Positions 10,711 to 23,539 of a DNA stretch of 64,000 nt are shown one piece after another. The DNA is from Eumeta japonica (lineage: Eukaryota > Arthropoda > Insecta > Lepidoptera > Psychidae), in the NCBI GenBank assembly GCA_005406025.1, contig BGZK01000021.1, forward strand, positions 1,054,001 through 1,118,000, in the 5' to 3' direction. The position numbers were made by a program, and so were the translations under genes. How positions within the stretch are numbered: position 1 is the first letter of the stretch; every line of letters begins with the position of its first letter. Below the pieces are notes generated by a model. It saw only the letters and a program-made list of their open reading frames with translations. It had not been told where the DNA came from and did not search any database.

Positions 10711-12170
10711 AATTCAAAAGAAATTGCAAAACTTGTTAGTCCCTAGTGCACTACTATCATCTGTTCCGAATCTGGCCTGCACCTTATACACATTTTATGA
10801 AATATATGACAAAATATATGAATAACGGGAATATCCATAACTAATAGACGATGACAACGGGAAATGTCAAATAATAAGATGTCATTGACGCCATCTTTAT
10901 TTTTTAGATTATATTCGCCTGTAATGTATACGTATTTACTTTCCTTTAATAATGACGTTTTTAAATTACAAGTGTTGAAGATGCAGGCCAGGGTTCCACA
11001 CATTCTTGATAAGTCCCCTTTGACTATTGAATAATATTATACATTAATCGAGTTCTTTTTCCCCATTTTTATAGTCATTAATAATGAATATTACAAAAGT
11101 TGTACATAATTAAATTGAATTTATGCTATTCATCTTGAAAAGCCACTAGCTTAATTTAAATTTATAACGTTTGAACTTTTGAAAATATCATCAAACGTAA
11201 ACGTAATTCAACAATTTTATATAATCAATAAATAGTCCATGTTTACAGAAGTTGAGTAAATACAATTCATTTTCGATTTAAAGTTTTAAATGTCCACATA
11301 TATTTTCAATGTAACTGTTTAATATTTATATTTAGTTTTACGTGTGGATAGAATATTAAATTGACGTGAATCGCATAATTACAACGTTTAGGTAATAAAA
11401 TGATGGTTTGAACATTGGTGTTACACAGACGTAGTAAGATGTCTCTGATTCAATGGTCAACGAAAAATTCGGAAAACAAAAAAATAAAATGTGAAAATAT
11501 TATACTGTAAAATGCTGAAGTCGTACATTTTAGTTTTATCCTTCGCACGCGTTGTTGATCAAATGATAGGATATATCTGTATTTGGATTACAAAGCACCG
11601 GGTCAGAATTCCAAGTCAAGGCTAAAATCGGGCGAGTCGTTAACGATTTTTGACTTAAATTAAAATAAAGCCGCTCAATGTTAAATGTCAATGTTGTGAG
11701 AAGCCATGCTGTAACATGCTGATATTGTAGATAAAATGCCCGTACATAAAAAAAAAACCTTTTTTTATCGTTGATCCTGAACCGTTATTTGCTTAAAAGT
11801 TCTTACTAAGTTTTATGATACTGTTGGCATTGCTTCTAGATATATGTATACAACAGCACAGTTGACCTACTGTTCTGCGCCACTTGGAATCGATAGTCAG
11901 AAAAATACGTGAATTCCGTATCATATCGTACTAAGTACTGTTTTCGTGTAGTTAATGCTTTGTTATTGTTTCGTAGGTACGCTATAAAAAAAACTCTCAT
12001 TATATGATATATATAGAGTTATTTTTGTATAAGATATTTTGTATGTCTGCGATAGATCAGTTAAGAGATCTAAGGCGTATTATCGAATAATAATAATCAC
12101 ATCGAAACCTACTTAATATATTTTTACATGTGATTTTACTACCTATTTTATGCGATATCTCTAAGCATTC
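10711..12170. other. AT-rich non-coding DNA
   Basis: I see no gene, RNA or recognisable transposon in this stretch. Confidence 0.5.
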
Positions 12171-12700
12171 CTATAATCATCGCACGGTCTTGTTTCAAAT
12201 GGACGAGCGTGGACCTCATGCGCTTAACGCTGGCCCAGTAGGTGTAGGGCGTTATTAGAAATATGTCGTCACTAATGCAATTATGAAATGCGGGACCGAC
12301 GGCCAAACGTATTCTACGACGTAGCCATCAAATATTTAAATTTATAATTCTCCGTTTATCAACAGAATATAAAAAAAAAAATTAAAATCTGCTCATTCTT
12401 GTGCCCCGCTCTAACTCTCGAATTTGCAAACTACCAAAGCTGACGGTCCGTATGCCTTTTTGAATAATGCATACAAATGGATACTGCATATGAAACAGTA
12501 TGGATAGGAATGAAACGAACGGTCGTAGACAGGAGACTAGAGAGAATACAGAACCACCAGCTTTTTCCCGCGGGTCGGTACGCCTGAGCACAGATTAGTT
12601 TTTTCGTCTTCTATATCGATTCATCCCTATCCCGCTCCCGGGCGGCGGAGGCGGTAACGGGATCGTGGCATTGAATCGAGTTGTATAATTTAAGGCTTTC
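12171..12700. other. Two small GC-rich blocks
   Basis: Blocks at about 12180-12320 and 12540-12690 are GC-richer than their surroundings. The second contains CTCCCGGGCGGCGGAGGCGG. A 69-codon minus-strand frame here shows no recognisable domain. Confidence 0.3.
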
Positions 12701-13520
12701 AATTAATTCAATAATTTAATTTTCTGATACGGTTTATTTTTTTCTAACTAATATCACCTCATTTTTTCTGAATTAATATTATTTTTACGTTATATATCTA
12801 TTATACAGTGTTAATTATGTATTATATAAATAATGCAAAAAAAAATCTTAATAAATTACCCCCACCAAAACTAATCAAGCAACCAAGGTTCTATAAAAGC
12901 TACTATTTGAACGAATCCATTATCATAAATTGGAAGTTAAATCAGGTCGTTACCTAATCGAAACGTGCAATTTTATTGTCGAATGACGTCTCATTATCAA
13001 ATTTCTAGCTACAAATTTATTCAAATTTCATTTCACGGACACAATCACGTGTCCGTGGAGAAATCATACGAAATTATCGTTAAATAGCGTGAAAAGTTTA
13101 CAGGCGAATACCCTATTGTGTCGTTCGCTAAACAAACAGCGGCCATTTTATAACTTCCATAGCTGCATTTGCATACGATTTCGGTTCAACTGCGTGGATA
13201 ATTTGAATAATGGTCCGACGCTATGGTTCAACGGTGACAGATATCGTTTTAATTGTCGCGGTGTTCGGCCGCCGCGATATGCGGCAATGGCGGGAAAGTC
13301 GAGCGAAATCTATATTGTCCATTATTCACGAATCTGTCTATGGTCGCGTTCAACGATGTCGATAAGAGTCAGTCTGTATCGACATATGTAAATAAAATGT
13401 AGACCGGTCACCTGTACCGAATTGAACTTTCCATAATCGACGGAAAATTGCTAAGCAAAGATTTGCGGCCCCCAAAGTACGTCAGCTTGCTACAATACGC
13501 GTCAGCCTTATATATACAAC
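12701..13520. other. Non-coding DNA, unassigned
   Basis: AT-rich at first, then moderately GC-rich from 13080 to 13400. The 100-codon open frame there has no recognisable motif and I do not call it a gene. Confidence 0.4.
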
Positions 13521-14412
13521 AAGTTCAAAATCGTGCAAATTCTTGATAAAAGTCCTAAATATATGTGGGATAGCTCATTGGATTTGGAATAATGTCTAGA
13601 AAAATGTTTTCGAAAGATTTTACTACACGACAAAAAAAAGTGCAAAAGTCATTAACAAATTAAGATGAAAAAAAAAAGGTATTCCGTTTTTTGGCAGTTA
13701 CTCAAAAACTATTAATACTTAAGAAATTTAAAAAAAAAAGAGATTCATAAAGAGAAGAAAATTTCCTAAAAAGAATCTTCACTCCCAAAACTCTACCTCT
13801 ATTATTTATAATTTTAATTTAGTACAAAAACGAGGGCCCCTCGCCGCCGATAGAGCATGGCTGAACAGCACTTCAAAGAATAAAGTCCCGTTGAAAACAA
13901 AATTTTTTGTTGATTTTTCAAAAAGTTATGCAATTGTTAACAAAGCTAATTTTTGGTGGACTTTTATTTTGACAAAAGACGGTACACAAGTTTAAGTAAT
14001 TGGCCTATAAATTTTTGACTTCTTGGAGTTCTTCTTATATATATAATTAACAAGACCACATTATAAAAGTATCTTAAATTTTTGTATTTTGTTTATAATA
14101 ATTTTTTAAAATTAAAAAATAATGAAAATCCTCAAAATTGAGATTAAAAGTTTTTTTTAATCTAATCTTGAGTTATGGCTATTTTTGCACTTTATCCAAC
14201 GTTGAAAAAATTTTTTTCGGTATTTGTTAATAAATTGTTTATGAACAAATAGACTAGTTTAATATTTTGAAAACTTTTTTCTTATTATTTTGTTGTGATG
14301 GGAAAATTGTATCAAAGTAGTTTTTTCATCTGTAGTGCATTTCTTTGTAATAATGGCTTCGGAACCCTATAATGAGCATGTTCCGACATGCTCTTTGCCA
14401 GTTTTTTTTTAT
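13521..14412 (+). repeat. Interspersed repeat ending in a conserved CGGAACCCTATAATGAGC tail
   Basis: The last ~90 bp (14320-14412) match 38204-38288 closely. Shared text includes TTTTTTCATCTGTAGTGCAT, CGGAACCCTATAATGAGCAT and ATGCTCTT(t/g)GCCA. The tail is followed by a T-rich run. The upstream 800 bp (CAGTTACTCAAAAACTATTA near 13696, GAGGGCCCCTCGCCGCC near 13832) reads like repeat sequence but does not obviously match the 37.5-kb copy. The start is approximate. I recall the tail as common in Lepidoptera. Confidence 0.5.
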
Positions 14413-15305
14413 TAATAATTTTTGTGTATCATTTTTTGTCAATGCAGACAAATAAATGAATAAAATCATTTTCAGAAAGCAGTGACAACCGTCCGTAAAT
14501 TTATTGCAATAATAGTGTAAACAGAAAATTTATACCTCTACTAAATATCAACTGATTAAACTACTAAATCGTAGATTTATTATATTAAAATATCTAAAAA
14601 TAATAATACGAATATATTACAAATACGACATTCAAAACATTGCTTTAAAAATCTACACAAGTATCTCCTGTCAGACTCTACAACCCGTCCGAATGCGAAA
14701 CGTTCGATATATTTGAAGATTATAAGACCTTTTCAGAGGTGCCTGTCAATGTAGAAGACCTCAACCATTACGATAGCGTTTTAAGTAGACAAATGAGTGT
14801 GTGCAAATATTCTATCCGTGGTCGTTTACCGTCTACTCAAACGCATTAGCAACGCCACTGGAGCTAGGGTCATGGGCGTCGAGGACCTTCTTTTTTGTGC
14901 CCTGACCTTTATTTCTGTTGTCCGTCTTTTAAAGGGCGATCATAGTACTCATAACAATGCCACTCGTTATTTGTACAAATCGAGATTTGTCTTCTTTTAA
15001 AATATATGTTCTAAAGTATGTAAATCATTTGGCAGAATTTGTATTTTTCCTGTAGTCGCATCAGACTCTTATTAAGGTGTCATTTGACAATGCTCTATCA
15101 TTTTTTTTACTAAGATTGTGGTCTTGCTTCGTTATATGGGAAACTCAGAAAAGTTTGTTGTAATTCAAAAAATACACTACAGGTTACTATTTATTACATT
15201 TTTTTTAAATTTAATTTCACATATTCCGGTATCTGTAATCAAATCTTACAAATAAATTTTAGACCGTTTACTGACGTCCTATTGAGCTAAAATTTGATAT
15301 ATTTA
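14413..15305. other. Non-coding DNA, unassigned
   Basis: Mostly AT-rich. A 67-codon frame at 14797 has no recognised domain. I see no RNA gene. Confidence 0.4.
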
Positions 15306-15500
15306 TGTTAAGTTTGGTGAAAATTCAGTAATCTGGTATCAATGAGCTGATCTGATGATGGTGTCAGGACGTAGATATTGAAAACCCTGAACGGCGAACA
15401 GCACGGATACAACATCTTAAAGACACGGTTGCTACATCCAGGGTTGGGTTCTGGTGTTCTGGCGAATAAACTCTTCAATGGTGAATAGCTTAGACACAAA
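15306..15500 (+). repeat. Second copy of the GATCTGATGATGG repeat
   Basis: It carries TGATCTGATGATGGTGTCAG at 15348 and AACTCTTCAATGGTGAATAG near 15469, both also found at 60-390 but with different spacing. This supports a shared dispersed repeat family. Confidence 0.5.
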
Positions 15501-15576
15501 ATGTTGCATATTTGTCTAAGCGCATTCTACTATATGGTATCGGTATCGAAAACCTTTAAACCGAAACCGAAAACAA

Positions 15577-16165
15577 TCAAAATCGTGTTTTTTTTTGGGG
15601 GGGGAGAGAATAAAATTCCTTTGATAAATCTGGAATCATGAAGGATGAACTGCAAGTTTGACCCGTGTTTGGTCTAGAAATTCCCTCGTTTTGCACAGCG
15701 AATGCACCTACGCGTAGTCGTGGCGGAGTGGCATACGAAGACCGATAGTCGAACGCTTGCTGCTCAATACAAAAATTATAAAAATTTAGCTGTATTTCTG
15801 GCTCGCTGCACTTTTGTAGCGGTTGGATCATACTGAAATAAGCCACGGTCGACTGACGCACCGTTTCTGGATCATACCCATTAATCCACGATTCATCGAC
15901 CGTAACGACTACGTAAGCGCGCCGAGACGAGTCTGCCTTAAATTTTGGCATCAAGTCATGGCACCGTTCTACGAGTACTTTAACCCGATTCTGAGCTCAC
16001 GTTATAGAATGTGCGGTAGCTACCCACTACGAAAGTATCTTCTTTACGCCAAGTTTCCGCCTATTCTCTTCAATCACACTTTTCACCGTCAGCATGTCTC
16101 CTCCTGTTGCCGTCAATGGGCGTCCTTCTTTCTATGTCCGCTGACTGCACTTGACCGCGCGTAAC
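15577..16165 (-). pseudogene. mariner transposase relic (central part)
   Basis: The minus-strand frame from about 15954 reads MPKFKADSSRRAYVVVTVDE, then SWINGYDPETVRQSTVAYFS. This corresponds to the region around the first catalytic aspartate of mariner transposases, usually SRRVYDIVTGDESWIYxYDPET. The catalytic aspartate is kept in TVDES. Upstream, in a neighbouring frame, GRPLTATGGDM, VKSVIEENRRKLGV and AQNRVKVLVERCHDL fit the linker between the helix-turn-helix and catalytic domains. Downstream the protein becomes unrecognisable and the second and third aspartates are not seen. Stops near 16050 and 16025 and frame changes make it a dead fragment. The relic at 30.8-31.0 kb is the same subfamily. 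I found no TIRs. Confidence 0.75.
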
Positions 16166-16308
16166 TCCGTTGGTTAGCTGTAAGCAGACTCTTTAGAAAG
16201 GCTTTTTATCTTTGAACGACATTAAAGTCTTTAAAACATTTTTTCTGGTTCAAGCCGACATTTATAGGCTTGAATCAGATTTGAACTAGACTTGAACCAG
16301 ATTATTTA

Positions 16309-16375
16309 CAACGAGGATATTTTTAAGCGGTAATTTTGTATGATTCAAAATCACCGAGTAAAAATATTCTCGTTG
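16309..16375. mobile_element. 67-bp foldback mini-element with TA duplication
   Basis: CAACGAGGATATTTTTAAGC at the left end and the complement of CAACGAGAATATTTTTACTC at the right end form 30-bp arms with about four mismatches around a 7-nt loop. TA lies directly outside both ends (16307-16308 and 16376-16377), as expected for Tc1/mariner-type insertion. Confidence 0.6.
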
Positions 16376-16377
16376 TA

Positions 16378-17228
16378 GACCTTTTCAACGATACGGAATG
16401 AAGACCCAATTCAAGATAAGGCAGGGTAGGGCAGCTACCCCTTTGTGTGCTAATTAATTACTTTAATGAGGATTTTTTTTTGTTTTTACAACAATGGAAA
16501 AAGCAATGACGATGCCAACTTTTTTTTGGGAGTTAACATTGTCATATGATATCTACACATTTTATTAACTGTTTGTTTATCGATTTGCACGAAAAGAATG
16601 TGTAAAGTACTGGATCTACTTTATTTTTATAAGAAAGAGGTGATATATTTGTTCAAAAAATTTACGAATGGCTTGATTTAAATCGATCTCATATCTAATA
16701 CAAACAATATGTATTTTGATCATTGCTAACTGAACATGTGAATAAATTACCTATTCAAAAATAGATTATAACATTATATTATTATATTGGAAGTTGTACA
16801 TTCTGGCTTAATTAGCATAATTTAAAAAAATGTACTAATGTGAGCAAATGTATGCCAAAAAATTATAAAGTAATAATATCTACAAACTGCAGCAATTTTA
16901 ATATAAAACCAAAGATCGTTTTTACTATTATGTAGTTTTTTAATATTCTCGTAGAGTTTTTCATTTGTCCTAAGTATATAAAAAAAATGATGTTCAAGCA
17001 TTTTCTTCAGATAAGAATATCTCCTTCAATCATTAAATAAATTCAAATAAATGAATACACGTATAAGTTATATCCTCATAGTGTAAACCCATTTTATATG
17101 AAACGTTTTTATGCAGGAGATATTGTAATTTTTAGTCATACCGGACTATCGGAAAAGTGGTACTCAAGAAATGGAAATCTGTGAAAAAGTAAACGACAAA
17201 AAAAATTACATTTGCTGGGTATCGTTCA
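16378..17228. other. AT-rich non-coding DNA
   Basis: I see no gene or identifiable repeat. Confidence 0.5.
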
Positions 17229-17354
17229 GCGGGCTTAGCATGACGTCCCAGGCAAGAGTCCTCTCTATAGGGCTGTCAATTTCGCTCATCGTATTGGCGT
17301 TACAAGGATAGCCCTATAGAGAGACGCTCGTCTAGGGCGACATGCTAGGCCCGC
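17229..17354. repeat. 126-bp hairpin (foldback) element
   Basis: GCGGGCTTAGCATGACGTCC...CTCTCTATAGGGCT at 17229-17274 is the inverted copy of AGCCCTATAGAGAGAC...CATGCTAGGCCCGC at 17310-17354, with 45-46-bp arms and a few mismatches. It is much GC-richer than its flanks. Clear target duplications are not visible. It could be a MITE or a transcribed hairpin; I favour a MITE. Confidence 0.75.
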
Positions 17355-18060
17355 AGTTTTATCTACCTTTAACGTCATCATCAGATAGCGATAGAAATTA
17401 TAAGAGAACTCCAGACATATCGCAATTGCTGTGAGAAGTGACGATCAATGGAGTTTGTGCGATGATATTTGCGATCACTTTAAAAATATTTAGAACAATA
17501 TCGATGCTATGTCGCAGCCATCTTTTAAGGAAAATTAAAAGATGATAAAAGTAACATTTAATAAAAATTAATCTCAAAAAATCGTTTTTAATCGTGCCTT
17601 TTGTTCTCAAAATTAAGAAGAATAACGTGTATTGTATACAGGGTAACACAGTGCGCTTACAAAACCCTTATGAATTGAATTTGAATTTGAGCATGAATTT
17701 TTTCCTGCGATATATCATGAACGAATTATTTGGTTTTGTTGCAGTTTTAATGTTTTTTATGCTCATAAAAACAGTTCCTTTCACGTTGTTTTTATAAGTA
17801 TAAAAAACGTTACATAGAATTTGGAATTCAGAGAAATAAGTAATTAGCTGTTCTTACTTTTCGTCTAAATACACTTTTAATATATGTAGTATTGTAAAAG
17901 CCAATATTTTTGTAGCTTACAAAATTTCTATCTCTAAGAATTTAATACGTTTGGTGTAAAATTAACATCTTTTAGATTTACCGTTTAAGCGCCAAACATC
18001 GATCTAACAAATACAAAATACATGAATTATCTGTATGTCCTCATTACATACAAGAAAATA
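17355..18060. other. AT-rich non-coding DNA
   Basis: Chance frames at 17398 (minus) and 17594 (plus) show no domain. Nothing else is recognised. Confidence 0.5.
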
Positions 18061-18490
18061 ACGTTAAAATTCGCCTACTGCCCGTTGTAATTTCTGGAAC
18101 ACCGCCGTGACCTCTGGCGACGACACGGTCGCAAACTTAAATGCACTGCCGGAACGACTCCACGAAGTAATTACTACGCGGAGCGCCGAAGCTGGAGCCA
18201 AACATAAAACATGTACGAAAGTTATTAAACGTAGCGGAGTTGCGCGAGCGCGACCTCTCTACTCCCAAACAGGCGATAAATCATAGTAGATATAAAATGT
18301 GTCGCCGCGGGACCGGTACAAAGTGTCGGGGAGTAATAGCGGTTATAACGAGCTGCGAACTGGCGCCGGCCGCGGCCCGGCGGGGCGCGATTCTAAACGT
18401 CGACCGACATTATGTCCGCGGTAGAGATGATTCATATGACGTGATTATAACACGGGTGCGTGGTCAATTCAAAGGATGTATTGCGATGTC
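18061..18490. other. GC-rich island
   Basis: About 400 bp with high G+C and CpG, including GCCGGCCGCGGCCCGGCGGG near 18365. An 88-codon frame at 18240 is open because the block is GC-rich; it has no recognised domain. Candidate regulatory element. Confidence 0.3.
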
Positions 18491-19300
18491 TTTAAACCAT
18501 CTTTAGCTTGTATATACACATACAGAAGGTACAAGAATGTAGAAAATAATGGCATAAGTGTAAATTTATAGGCAGAATACAATTTAAATACGTACAGCTT
18601 AGAATTCTTAAAACTTATTGCGATGATTCATTAAAGCGATTGAGATCATCACAAATTACATACTTAGATAACACACCGATATATTCCTACATGTATTCGG
18701 TAATACTTTGGTGCCATAAATAATAATCAATATAGAGAAGCGATAGTTTCTTTTTGACAAACTAAAAAAATATATTTAAAAACTATTAGTTCCATATAAT
18801 AATGTCTTACTCGGTGGATTAGCGTTTTTTTTTTTCAATATCGTTATCCTAATCTTTGAAGAAAAAAAATGTACTTAGACATAATAAATTTTTGAATCTT
18901 CATCTTAGTATGATAAAGCGAAAAGGTGAGAATAGAAGAATTGTGACGCATACACAGATAAAAGAGAAGACAACTTTCTACTTCGAAATTATGTTTTTTT
19001 TTTGAATACAAAATATAAATAGTCAAATATGCATGAAATAATCAAATACATTATTTAAAGTAAATACTGTATTTAATTAATAGGTGCGCATGCAATTGAT
19101 ATAGAGGTACACGAAATTGCAATATGCGCGAATTTTACGTGATCGTATAATGTGGAACTCTATGTGTATTCTTATATATACCTTAGAGATATGAATCAAT
19201 TTTTTAAACTGGGCAATAAATAAAATTGTAAACTATGATCAAAACGTGAAAAGAAAGACATTCATAAAAACAATAAGTAAAAACTCAATGGTGATGTATT
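18491..19300. other. AT-rich non-coding DNA
   Basis: Nothing recognised. Confidence 0.5.
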
Positions 19301-19440
19301 AAAACTCGACCCAGCGATCGAATAATAGCTAAAATACATTGTCGGCGAATTTCTAGGGTTGTCGAATCGACGTATCCTAACGGCCGCCCTCCCCGTTTCG
19401 CTCCCCGTAATGATCTCCTATTCGGTGGCGCGTGTTTGAC
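19301..19440. other. Short GC-rich block
   Basis: Around 19360-19440 the sequence rises in G+C (CGGCCGCCCTCCCCGTTTCG). There is no coding signal; it resembles the other islands in the window. Confidence 0.25.
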
Positions 19441-20990
19441 AACCTTGATTTATTAGGTTCCACCTGTTACGTGACACTCTGCTACCCAATTATAGAGGTT
19501 TTTCGAAGCACTCTGATTTAATTCCCACTGTTTTGATATATTTTTGTTTTTCTTTTTGTTTTTGGAAGGGATATGAGGCATTCGATTTTATAAATATAAC
19601 GAATTTGTATTAAAATTAAAACGATTTTCAATACGGCATACAGTTAAGACTTTTATTTATATATTATATTTTTCATTTAGCAATCCAATCTCGTTCTTGA
19701 TATCGATCGACAATTAAATTTCATCACAATATTGACATCGATTAAATTTCCCATTCCGACCTTAATCAATGCCTCCAAGAAAATCACAATAGACGATATT
19801 AAGTGTAAAACAATTTCATTTCATTTTTTGTGAACCCCACCCTACCTTGCTCTCTGCATCATCTTTATTAAGGCCACATTACATTCCGCTCAGTATCTCA
19901 ACAAGAACTATTTTCGATCTTGATTTTCGACGTATACCGTTGCAAAATCATGTGGAGGTTTGCTAATACTAATTTAATACCATTTTTTTCGTATCCGATC
20001 TAATCTCGAAAAATCTGTTGTAACGGTCACTACGTCCTAAAACGGACAAGTGCCACATATTTCAGTTTTGTGATATCGACCTGCATTAACTGTTGGTCAA
20101 TCAATCAAATTAATTGTTGGTCGATCAATCTGTCTAGTGCATCTAGATAGGCAACTGTCTATTAGATAATTATATCTATTATAGAAACAGAAAAACTCTC
20201 CTTCTTGTTTTACTAGAAGTATCGCAATGCGGTAGGTATTTGTATAGGAACCGATCGCGCCACTTACTCGTGCGTTGACCAGCGGTTAATATGGTAGGAG
20301 GATGGGGGGCGTTCTAAAGAATAATGACAAATTATAATAATATTATAACATAGCGAATACCCATGTGAGCGGTCGCGTATGCGAGGCGTTCTTTACGGCA
20401 GTTCCAGTCGTGGCGTAAATACGTAAATGGTGAGCTTCACCACTATAGTATTTCTTTTAGCGAAATGTACTTTCCCGTGATTTGTTCTTTGTCTGTTGTA
20501 TACATAATATCTCTAATCTCGTATATTATATAAATAAAAATAATACTTTGTGGTTTCTAAATTATTGAAAACGTCGAAATGTGACTTCTTACATGATTTC
20601 TTATAAACATATAATGATCGGCACAAACGGATGTATTCGTGAAAAAAGTCTTGTCTTTCTTGCTTTCGAAAAGATTTGTAGTCACCTTAGCGGAAGATCA
20701 TAATACATTTTATTCGAAGTAAATATAATAAATGATACTATTTAAATATTTTTAAATAATATTTAAAAAATACATATATTAATGTTGTCACTATTAAATA
20801 TACAAGCTTTATGCTGTCGTTATAACAATCACGTCTCATTTACATCATTTCAATAACGCACTAAATGCCCACAGAATCGATCAGCAGACACACGTAGCTC
20901 ACCCTAAGGAAACGTATCGCGATACATTTTATTTCTCCGGCTTTTCTCTTCGCGAATAAAACGACAAAGCTCCTTAGACCACCCCACGGG
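19441..20990. other. Non-coding DNA
   Basis: No gene is seen. A short direct repeat of TTGGTC(a/g)ATCAATC occurs at about 20093 and 20118. Sequence near 19700-19750 repeats ATCGA..ATTAAATTTC twice. Confidence 0.4.
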
Positions 20991-21080
20991 ATAATCGGGA
21001 GATTGAGGGAGGGAGGCGGCGCAAAAAGGTTGTTTAGGGGGGGACGGCCTGTTAAAACGTTAATCGAATCTGGACCTAAT
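20991..21080. other. Short GC-rich block
   Basis: GGGAGATTGAGGGAGGGAGG and a following G-rich run stand out from AT-rich flanks. Purpose unknown. Confidence 0.25.
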
Positions 21081-22635
21081 GGGATTTCTTTCTTGAGGGG
21101 CGCATTGCTAAAGGATTAATTTATATCAATTTAAATGGGCATGCTTACGTACAGGACGTTCCGTTCGTGTTGTTTTTCTCTGATTATAAACAAATCGATT
21201 TGGAGACTTTATATATCCGATTTAAATTACTGCAATTACTGACAAAAATTCGCATGCGTACGCACGCACATATTCTTCTTTGAAAAGATTCCATAAAGAT
21301 CACTACGTATTTAATCTTTATGATTTATTATTATATTACTTAGGTTGGAAATGTATGAATACATATAGATATATAAAGTCTCCCCGTATAACTATACACG
21401 TCCCAACATTTATCGTATTCATTCCCAATTACGCCGCTATTGAGACATACATTCATATAATATTTCCAGTTCAGGATGAAGAGCTTAGGACATCGATCCC
21501 TCGCCAAACTTCCAAGCCGCAACCCTCGATGCGACTTGGAAGCTGCTGATGACCCTTGTCACCAATGTGGTGACAACGCTCGGCATAGTCATCTTAACGT
21601 GATCTCCAAGTCACCGAGTAAATTAAATCATATTAAAACCACCGAATGGTTTTAATTGGATTTAATTTAAAAACTGGAGCGATGATAATATGGTAGATTG
21701 ATGGTACATTTCAAAATTGCCCTTCAGATATCATAATTTCCTCTGTGCGTTAATAGGTACACGTAAGCATTTATGCATAATACGTACAATTTGTAATATG
21801 ATTGCATTTGATAGCCTTTTTGAAATTCGCAAAAGCAGCTTGTAACAAGAAAAAAATATTGCTATCAATTTCATTTAAGTTCACATCAGAATAATTTATA
21901 GACAATTATGTCATACTTTTATTGCTTATTACATTTAACCTTCATTTTAAATACTGCCTCATAATATTAGACATATGTGAGTTTATATTTTTCTAATGTT
22001 AGTTCCTAAATGAATAGCCTATTTTTTAAATTAGGAAGCATTTTATTTAATTTCTACTAACCTTTCTGCTAGCTGTACTATTGAGATTTCAATTGCAATG
22101 AGTGATATCACAATATAATATTTTTAACTTGATGGACTTGGTTTTCAGACGATTATAAACTTAAAAAAAAAATCTTTACCATTTCTTGTGTATTCGACAA
22201 GTCCCGATTAAATTTCAAGTAGAGATACATCCTCCCTTAACTCAAGGATTAGACTAGATTTAAGCACAAGCTGCACGCTCTTCGGGCAGCTTTATGTGGC
22301 TTAGTTACACGAAATAGCCATGCAGCGTTGGCGACATTTTATGCTATTTTTTACTGAAGCTATAAGTTTTTTTTATATTATAAATTTGTTTTTAGCTATT
22401 TCTTTAGATCGCACACACTGATTTTTATTCATTTCTTAAAACTTTGACGGCAACTTTTCAATTATTTTAAAATATTTAAGATCACGGTCAGTTTTAATTT
22501 CCTTGCTCGTACTTCATTATTACGTCCTAATGATCTAAAAAGAACCGAAAAAGCTAAAAGTTGACAAATTAATAATCAATCGAAACTTAAACCTTGGAAG
22601 TCAATAAACCCAAAATTCCTTCCAGATTATCTGAT

Positions 22636-22639
<4 letters not shown>
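21081..22639. other. Non-coding DNA with a possible LINE tail codon block
   Basis: Near 21508-21600 a frame reads EAADDPCHQCGDNARHSHLN, which has the C-x2-C-x-H spacing of the zinc knuckle near the end of some LINE proteins. It is too short to assign. A partly similar phrase occurs near 62770 (EAAKDRHHQRDDN). The rest is AT-rich and unassigned. Confidence 0.3.

Positions 22640-22670
<31 letters not shown>
22640..22670. repeat. (TA)n microsatellite
   Basis: An uninterrupted alternating TA run of about 15 repeats. Confidence 0.95.
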
Positions 22671-22671
<1 letters not shown>

Positions 22672-23535
22672 TAAGCATACCTGATGCTAGGTCTGCTTAT
22701 ATCCTCAAAATCGTTGAGGATGTGTGTAAATTGAAAACACGCTGTACATCCGCGGGCCCCTTTACTCTCCCGGTCTAATCCTCAGAGGCGTTTGTTTTTA
22801 GCGCAATGTATGTGGGAGCGGTCAGCTGGGGCCAAATTAAAAAATGCGAATCCTCGGGCCGGGGTAGTTTTGTTCAAACACTCCCGCCAAAAGGCTAAGA
22901 TATGTTTTTAACAAAACGAAATTAAATTATTTCTAAAATTATCAATAAACCATTCGCTACCCTTTCGATGACCACAAAATTTAAATAAACAAAATAAATA
23001 ATTTAAACGCAGATGATTAAGCATTCGCGTCGCCAATTTAAAATAAATTTGCGGATTTGACGGGTCGCGTCAAAAGTTATGACTTAGTTTCTAAACGTGA
23101 TTCGTAAGATTTGACAGATTTTCCATATATTATTTATCAGATCTTATATACGGATGATCACTTTTTACAAATAGCGCTTTCAATTTTGGTGCAACCGGCC
23201 GTAAGATTTTGTTTAAATATTTCAAGCTAATATTACATTTCTAAGTCTCACATAGATAATTGTTTTGAATGTCTAACTCAATTTATTTAAATAATATATT
23301 TAACCATCCAACAAGCAGTGCATCTTCGAAATGCGATACAAACATATGTAACACTTCACGATTCGACAACGATGGATGCAGTGCATAAAAGTTAGATCCC
23401 TAAGTATCAGATGGTTAATGAACGTAATAACCACAATACTAAAATCAGTATCATTATAATGTACATATATATCAAATTAGGTCGTATCTACCAAGACCTA
23501 GTATCTATCTACTTATCCAGTAAATATCTACTATC
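22671..23535. other. Non-coding DNA with a GC-rich block
   Basis: About 22735-22890 is GC-rich and includes a short hairpin (ATCCTCA..TGAGGAT near 22700). The remainder is AT-rich with nothing recognised. Confidence 0.4.
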
Positions 23536-23539
23536 TTTT

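Noticed and set aside
13089..13391. 100-codon open frame as a gene
   Set aside because: No recognisable domain, no splice context, and its openness follows from local GC content.
15823..16164. 113-codon plus-strand frame
   Set aside because: It is antisense to the mariner relic on the minus strand.
21280..21620. Zinc-knuckle LINE ORF2 end
   Set aside because: Only one C-x2-C-x-H-like phrase is visible; too short to annotate as a separate element.
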